Source: Moraxellaceae bacterium (GTDB lineage Bacteria > Pseudomonadota > Gammaproteobacteria > Burkholderiales > Rhodocyclaceae). From it: 38,771 nt of DNA. The translations under genes were made by a program, and so were the position numbers. The notes under the pieces were generated by a model, which was given only the letters and a program-made list of their open reading frames with translations, ran no database searches and had not been told where the DNA came from. This document shows, one piece after another, positions 34,661 to 38,771 of this stretch. Position 1 is the first letter of the stretch, and each line of letters begins with the position of its first letter. The stretch lies in NCBI GenBank assembly GCA_031119205.1, contig JAVHYF010000038.1, positions 1 through 38,771 of the forward strand. The letters are read 5' to 3'.

Positions 34661-34930
34661 TCAACCAAGGCTCAAAACGACGACTCCGATGATTACCAGC
34701 GAATACCATTGCATGGGTATGCCCGCCAGCTGATGCGATGAGCCATCTTCGTCGGCGCCTTCCTCAGCGTTCCACTTGCCGCCGAGGTACCAAACAGCCA
34801 CCGCCGTGAGCAAAAGCGCCACTCGCTGCGCGACATGGGCGTCGTGCCCGAAGATCACTGCCGAAAGAACCCACACAAAGAGCGGCAGAAGCAACGCCAG
34901 GTATCCCTTCCCTCTGTATGTGAAGGACAT
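34661..34930 (-). CDS. Small hypothetical membrane protein
   Basis: An 89-residue protein with three hydrophobic segments: about 9-28, 33-49 and 74-88. A polar loop (NAEEGADEDGSSHQ) follows the tryptophan-rich end of the second helix. The ATG has a good GGGAGA ribosome site. I do not recognise a family with certainty; small tri-helical proteins of this form occur next to DUF3592-like genes. It lies in the same less GC-rich block as the DUF3592 gene. Confidence 0.7.
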   Translation of the reverse strand: MSFTYRGKGYLALLLPLFVWVLSAVIFGHDAHVAQRVALLLTAVAVWYLGGKWNAEEGADEDGSSHQLAGIPMQWYSLVIIGVVVLSLG

Positions 34931-35231
34931 GGTTTATCTCCCTTTCTTGTAGAAATTGTTATCAAGTGACGCGCAGAGCATTGGCGGCTCAGCCAGCAAT
35001 CCATCCTCAGAAGACGCCTGGACAAGCCCGCCCCTGGGCGGCCAGTCACAGTACCCGCGATTGCTGAAGGAGTGCTCCAAGCAAGACTTTCGGCCAGCAC
35101 GCTGTGTTCTCGCGCTGAGATAGAAACGGGCGGGAACAGCAGCGTTTGCAAGTCTAGCCACCACCCGTAACGCATAACAGTCAGGTGTGCACGGTCTCGT
35201 GTAGTTCTGGCGGCATGCCGCCGGATAGGCC
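34931..35231. other. Intergenic stretch with no recognised gene
   Basis: About 300 bases of lower GC content separate the small membrane protein gene from the HPP-CBS gene. I see no convincing coding frame, tRNA, terminator or repeat. It should carry the promoter of the minus-strand small membrane protein gene and the 3' region of the HPP-CBS transcript. It could also hold remnants of transferred DNA. Confidence 0.5.
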
Positions 35232-36494
35232 TTACCGCCCCACCTCCACCGCCCGGTACAACGCCCGCACCAGATCCGACTGCGTGATGATCCCGACCAG
35301 CCGGCGCTCGTCGTCGATGATGGGGATGTGGTGGTGACCGCCTTCGGAGAACAGGGGCACCAGTTCCATCACCGGGCGGTGGGCGCTGGCGACGCGGACC
35401 TGGCGGGTCATGATCTGGCCGACGACTTCGGGTTTGTCGGAGTGGGTGGTGCCGGTGGGGCGTAGCAGGCTGCGCAGGCGGGCAGCGATGCCGTCGTGCG
35501 GGGCGTCCAGGTCGGCGTGGCGCATGAAGTCAGCCACCGTGACGATGCCGATGATGCGCCGGGCGCGGTCGGTCACCGGCAGGGCCTTGATGCGGCGTTC
35601 GCGCATCAGCGCCCAGGCCTCGCGCAGGGGCGTACCGAACTCCACCGACAGCACCGGCTGCGCCATGATGTCCGCGCAGGACAGGTCGCCAAGCTTGCGC
35701 TGGAAGGCAGCCATCTCGGCGTGGTGCAGCAGGGCCTGCAGATCGTCGCGGCTGACGTCCAGCACCTGGTTGTAGTGGGCCAGCGCAGCGTCGAGATCCG
35801 CGCTGCTGAAGCGGGTGGGCGTACCGGCCGGGGCCTGCTGGGTGTGCGGGTAGCGACGGCCGGTGGCGCTGTTGTAGAGCACACCCGCCAGCACCAGCAG
35901 CAGGCAGTTGACCAGCACCGGGTACAGCGCGAAGCCGAAGCCGGTCTGGTGGGTGAGCACCGCCAGCAAGGCGGAAGCGCCACCGGGCGGGTGCAGGCTG
36001 CGGGTGGCGAACATGGCGGCGATGGCCAGCCCCACGGCCAGCGCGGCGGCGAAGTTGGCCTCCGGCACCCAGCGCACGCAGGCCACGCCGATCAGCGCGG
36101 ACAGGGTGTTGCCGCCGATCACCGACCAGGGCTGGGCGAGCGGGCTGCTGGGCACGGCGAAGACCAGCACCGCACTCGCCCCCAGCGGTGCGGCGAGCCA
36201 CAGCGTGGCCTCACTCCCCGTCAGGCCGTGACTGAGCAGACCGGCGAGCAGGATGCCGAGCACGGCGCCGAAAGAGGCGCGCCAGCGTTCGCGGGCGTCG
36301 ATGGTGACGGGGGCTGGCAGGTAGGCACGCAAATGCGCGCCGAGGCGAGCCAGCCACGGCAGGGGCAGCCCTATGGGCCCCGGATCATTGGCAGCGTCGG
36401 ATCGCTCTGTCGATGGCGGTTGCGATGGCGCCGCCGCTTGCGGTGCCGGTGCGCGGCCTTCGTGGAGGGCGCTGTGGGGTGCTTGTGTGGTCAT
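35232..36494 (-). CDS. HPP family membrane protein with C-terminal CBS domain pair
   Basis: A 420-residue protein. A proline/alanine-rich N-terminus (1-40) is followed by an HPP domain with about four to six helices (70-210) carrying the motif [11 protein letters not shown] with HPP at 168-170. A linker and a cytoplasmic CBS pair follow (about 272-327 and 357-414; [45 protein letters not shown]). HPP proteins have been linked to nitrite transport in plastids and cyanobacteria; CBS pairs usually bind adenosine nucleotides. A nucleotide-gated transporter is a plausible but unproven reading. Confidence 0.88.
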   Translation of the reverse strand: MTTQAPHSALHEGRAPAPQAAAPSQPPSTERSDAANDPGPIGLPLPWLARLGAHLRAYLPAPVTIDARERWRASFGAVLGILLAGLLSHGLTGSEATLWLAAPLGASAVLVFAVPSSPLAQPWSVIGGNTLSALIGVACVRWVPEANFAAALAVGLAIAAMFATRSLHPPGGASALLAVLTHQTGFGFALYPVLVNCLLLVLAGVLYNSATGRRYPHTQQAPAGTPTRFSSADLDAALAHYNQVLDVSRDDLQALLHHAEMAAFQRKLGDLSCADIMAQPVLSVEFGTPLREAWALMRERRIKALPVTDRARRIIGIVTVADFMRHADLDAPHDGIAARLRSLLRPTGTTHSDKPEVVGQIMTRQVRVASAHRPVMELVPLFSEGGHHHIPIIDDERRLVGIITQSDLVRALYRAVEVGR

Positions 36495-36687
36495 GGGCCT
36501 GGCTTCCCGGGTTGGAGAAGACGCATGGGCAAAGCCTCATGCGGGGCACACGACGACGTTGGCGTGGCGTCGGCCGGCAGCGACGTTGCCGCGGGCGGAG
36601 GCGGATTATCGCGTCTTTGACGGCGGGACGGCCCTTCATAGGGGTATGCGACAATCCGGCCTCCCTTTCATGGAACCGGTAACGCCC

Positions 36688-37530
36688 ATGCTGGTGCACC
36701 CGCAATTCGACCCCATCGCCCTGTCCGTCGGCCCGCTGGCGATCCGCTGGTACGGCCTGATGTACCTGGTGGCCTTCGTGCTGTTCATCGTGCTGGGCCG
36801 CTACCGCGCCCGCACTGGTCCGGAGCGTGGCTGGACGGCGGAAGACCTCGACAACCTGCTGTTCTACGGCGTGCTGGGCGTGGTGCTGGGCGGGCGCCTC
36901 GGCTACGTACTGTTCTACAAGCCGATGTACTACCTGCAGCACCCGCTGGAGATCCTCTACGTGTGGCAGGGCGGCATGGCCTTCCACGGCGGCCTGCTGG
37001 GCGTGCTGGTCGCGCTGTGGCTGTTCGGCCGCAAGACAAACCGGACTTTCCTGCAGGTGGGTGATTTCGTCGCGCCGCTGGTGCCGACCGGGCTGGCAGC
37101 GGGGCGCATGGGCAACTTCATCAACGGCGAGCTGGTCGGCCGCGTCACCGACGTGCCCTGGGCGATGGTCTTTCCGCAAGTGGATAACCTGCCGCGCCAT
37201 CCTTCGCAGCTCTACCAGTTCTTCGGCGAGGGCCTGATCCTCTTCGCGCTGCTGTGGTGGTTCTCCGGCAAGGCGCGGCCACGCGCAGCGGTGTCCGGCT
37301 TCTTCCTCACCGGCTACGGCGCGTTCCGCTTCCTCGCCGAGTTCGGCCGTCAGCCGGACGACTTCCTCGGCCTGCTGGGCTTCGGCCTGTCGATGGGCCA
37401 GTGGCTGTCGCTGCCGATGGTCGCAGCCGGCATCCTGATGATGGTGTGGGCCTACCGCCGCGCCGATTATTCGGGCACCTCCGCCGCGGCTTCCAACGCG
37501 GCAGCCGGTAAAGCTCAGTCCGCACGATGA
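36688..37530 (+). CDS. lgt: Prolipoprotein diacylglyceryl transferase
   Basis: Lgt transfers diacylglycerol from phosphatidylglycerol to the lipobox cysteine of prolipoproteins, the first step of lipoprotein maturation; LolB in this window would be a substrate. The 280-residue membrane protein has the family start [19 protein letters not shown] lies near 19-27, H100 is in GMAFHGG, and the signature [14 protein letters not shown] is at 139-152. An in-frame ATG at 36670 would add six residues. The stop overlaps the start of the hydrolase gene as ATGA. Confidence 0.96.
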   Translation: MLVHPQFDPIALSVGPLAIRWYGLMYLVAFVLFIVLGRYRARTGPERGWTAEDLDNLLFYGVLGVVLGGRLGYVLFYKPMYYLQHPLEILYVWQGGMAFHGGLLGVLVALWLFGRKTNRTFLQVGDFVAPLVPTGLAAGRMGNFINGELVGRVTDVPWAMVFPQVDNLPRHPSQLYQFFGEGLILFALLWWFSGKARPRAAVSGFFLTGYGAFRFLAEFGRQPDDFLGLLGFGLSMGQWLSLPMVAAGILMMVWAYRRADYSGTSAAASNAAAGKAQSAR

Positions 37531-38435
37531 GCGCAGCTTCGCGTCGCGACGCACTGCTGGCCCTGCTGGGCGACCTGCCGTCGTGCGATGCGCCGCTGAC
37601 GGCACGCGTGGTCGAAGCCGGCGAGCATGACGGCTACTGGCTGGAGAAGCTGGAGCTGGACCTCAACGGCATCGAGCCCGTGCCGGCATTCTTCGTGCGG
37701 CCGCTGGCAGCGGAGGGACGCCTGCCTACCGTCGTCTACCACCACGCGCATGGTGGCAAGCACGCGCTGGGCAAGAACGAACTGCTGGACAGCCATGCCG
37801 GCGTGCTGCTGGACGAGCCCTACGCACGCACGCTGACCCGCGCCGGCTACGCCGCGCTGTGTATCGACGCCTGGTGTTTCGGGCAGCGTAACCACACCTC
37901 CGAGCACGACACCTTCAAGGCCATGCTGCTGCGCGGCCAGGTGCTGTGGGGAATGATGGTCTTCGATGCGCTGCGAGCCGTCGATTACCTGCACACCCGC
38001 GACGACGTGGATACCGCGCGCATCGGCACCATGGGCTTCTCCATGGGCAGCCTGGCGAGCTGGTGGCTGGCCGCACTGGAGCCGCGCATCAAGGCCTGTG
38101 CCGAGATGTGCTGCCTGGTGGACTACGCCACGCTGGTGGACGCCGGCAAGCTCAGCGAGCACAACTTCTACTGCTACGTGCCGGGCCTGCTGAAGCATTT
38201 CAACACCGCCGACATCGTCAGCCTGATCGCCCCGCGCGCCCACCTGGCCTGCGTCGGCGAGCAAGACCCGAAGGCCCCGCTGGAAGGCGTCGACCGCATC
38301 GACGCGCAACTGCGCGACGCCTACGCACAAGCCGGCGCACCGGAAGACTGGCAGCTCATGCGCTTCGACTGCGCACACGTGGAGACACCAGCGATGCGTG
38401 CAGCGGTGATGGAGTTTCTGAAGCGGCAGCTCTGA
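37527..38435 (+). CDS. Alpha/beta hydrolase (dienelactone hydrolase-like)
   Basis: A 302-residue serine hydrolase. The nucleophile elbow GFSMG places S172, with D247 (GEQDP) and H284 (CAHVET) completing the triad. [12 protein letters not shown] near 71-82 forms the oxyanion region. It is related to the dienelactone/acetyl-xylan-esterase type hydrolases, but the substrate is unknown. It is translationally coupled to lgt by a 4-base overlap, which is unusual enough to note, although no direct functional link is evident. Confidence 0.86.
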   Translation: MSAASRRDALLALLGDLPSCDAPLTARVVEAGEHDGYWLEKLELDLNGIEPVPAFFVRPLAAEGRLPTVVYHHAHGGKHALGKNELLDSHAGVLLDEPYARTLTRAGYAALCIDAWCFGQRNHTSEHDTFKAMLLRGQVLWGMMVFDALRAVDYLHTRDDVDTARIGTMGFSMGSLASWWLAALEPRIKACAEMCCLVDYATLVDAGKLSEHNFYCYVPGLLKHFNTADIVSLIAPRAHLACVGEQDPKAPLEGVDRIDAQLRDAYAQAGAPEDWQLMRFDCAHVETPAMRAAVMEFLKRQL

Positions 38436-38455
38436 TTTTCGCCAGAGCTATCTCT

Positions 38456-38743
38456 ATGAGCAGAACCGGCCTCCTGTTTTCATTGCCCTATGCTGTCCTT
38501 GTTCTGGCTTGCATTGCATTCGGGCTACTTGGCGATGCAGATGAGAAGGGGCGGCATGTATTGCTTCAGCTCCCGGTGGCTGTCCAAATGGCCCTGGCCG
38601 TCGACCTTGGGCTAGGACCTCGACTCAAAGGTCTGCCGTGGTTCTGGGTGTACTTCTCCCTTTCAGGCCCCGTACTGATTGGCCTCTACTTGGTGGGGGC
38701 ATGGATTGATAGAGCGCGCGCCAAGCTGCCATCGAAACAATGA
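38456..38743 (+). CDS. Small hypothetical membrane protein
   Basis: A 95-residue protein beginning MSRTGLLFSLPYAVLVLACIAFGLL, with three hydrophobic stretches (about 5-26, 36-50 and 62-84) and a basic C-terminus. I do not recognise the family. It follows the hydrolase by 20 bases, with only a weak AGAG ribosome site. Its codon use is less GC-rich than that of lgt and the hydrolase and resembles the block at 34122-35200. Confidence 0.65.
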   Translation: MSRTGLLFSLPYAVLVLACIAFGLLGDADEKGRHVLLQLPVAVQMALAVDLGLGPRLKGLPWFWVYFSLSGPVLIGLYLVGAWIDRARAKLPSKQ

Positions 38744-38771
38744 GTGCCGCGCGGGACTCTCACCTCAACCC

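Overview
The window is high-GC chromosomal DNA from a Proteobacterium, most likely a betaproteobacterium of the Rhodocyclales/Nitrosomonadales type. This is inferred from the block mutM / TPR protein - lolB - ispE - tRNA-Gln - prs - rplY - pth - ychF, an order familiar from that class, and from the protein flavour (NtrC/sigma54-type glnA promoter, ybhP-clsB pair, GluQ, YfhL-type ferredoxin). The species cannot be named from sequence alone. Coding density is high. No phage, transposase, plasmid, rRNA or CRISPR features were seen.

Layout. 1-1219: 5' part of glnA on the minus strand, with a regulatory region carrying a sigma54-like promoter and two NtrC-like boxes. 1220-2913: rhodanese and nadA, ending in a terminator. 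2939-5589: a DsbD/ScsB-like thiol reductase translationally coupled to a periplasmic redoxin. 5654-5701: a short tandem repeat. 5719-7628: an EEP-family phosphodiesterase and ClsB, the ybhP-ybhO arrangement. 7638-10652: gluQ and a membrane PAS-PAS-GGDEF protein. 10667-17444: the minus-strand housekeeping block for translation, PRPP, isoprenoid and outer-membrane lipoprotein functions. 17590-20577: mutM and a solitary dynamin-like GTPase. 20620-23353: ferredoxin, coaD and rsmD, divergent from ftsY.

23354-38771 is more accessory. It holds a phospholipase-D-type lipoprotein, CsbD, a MEKHLA/PAS protein, EamA and TauE/SafE-type transporters, and a YciI protein. A LysR regulator lies divergent from doxX, a glutathione transferase and a DODA-type dioxygenase. 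Then come a glycolipid-binding protein, a spermidine-synthase-like methyltransferase fold, VOC and DUF1801 proteins, two small membrane proteins in less GC-rich DNA, an HPP-CBS protein, lgt, an alpha/beta hydrolase and a small membrane protein.

The most unusual signal is a pair of structured intergenic elements at 23491-23590 and 27020-27141. Their 66-base cores are about 85% identical, and most differences fall at paired positions where pairing is kept. Each is flanked by long complementary arms that share no sequence between the copies. Each lies directly downstream of the stop codon of a minus-strand gene. This looks like a dispersed hairpin family, either a structural RNA/terminator or a non-autonomous repeat, that I cannot name.
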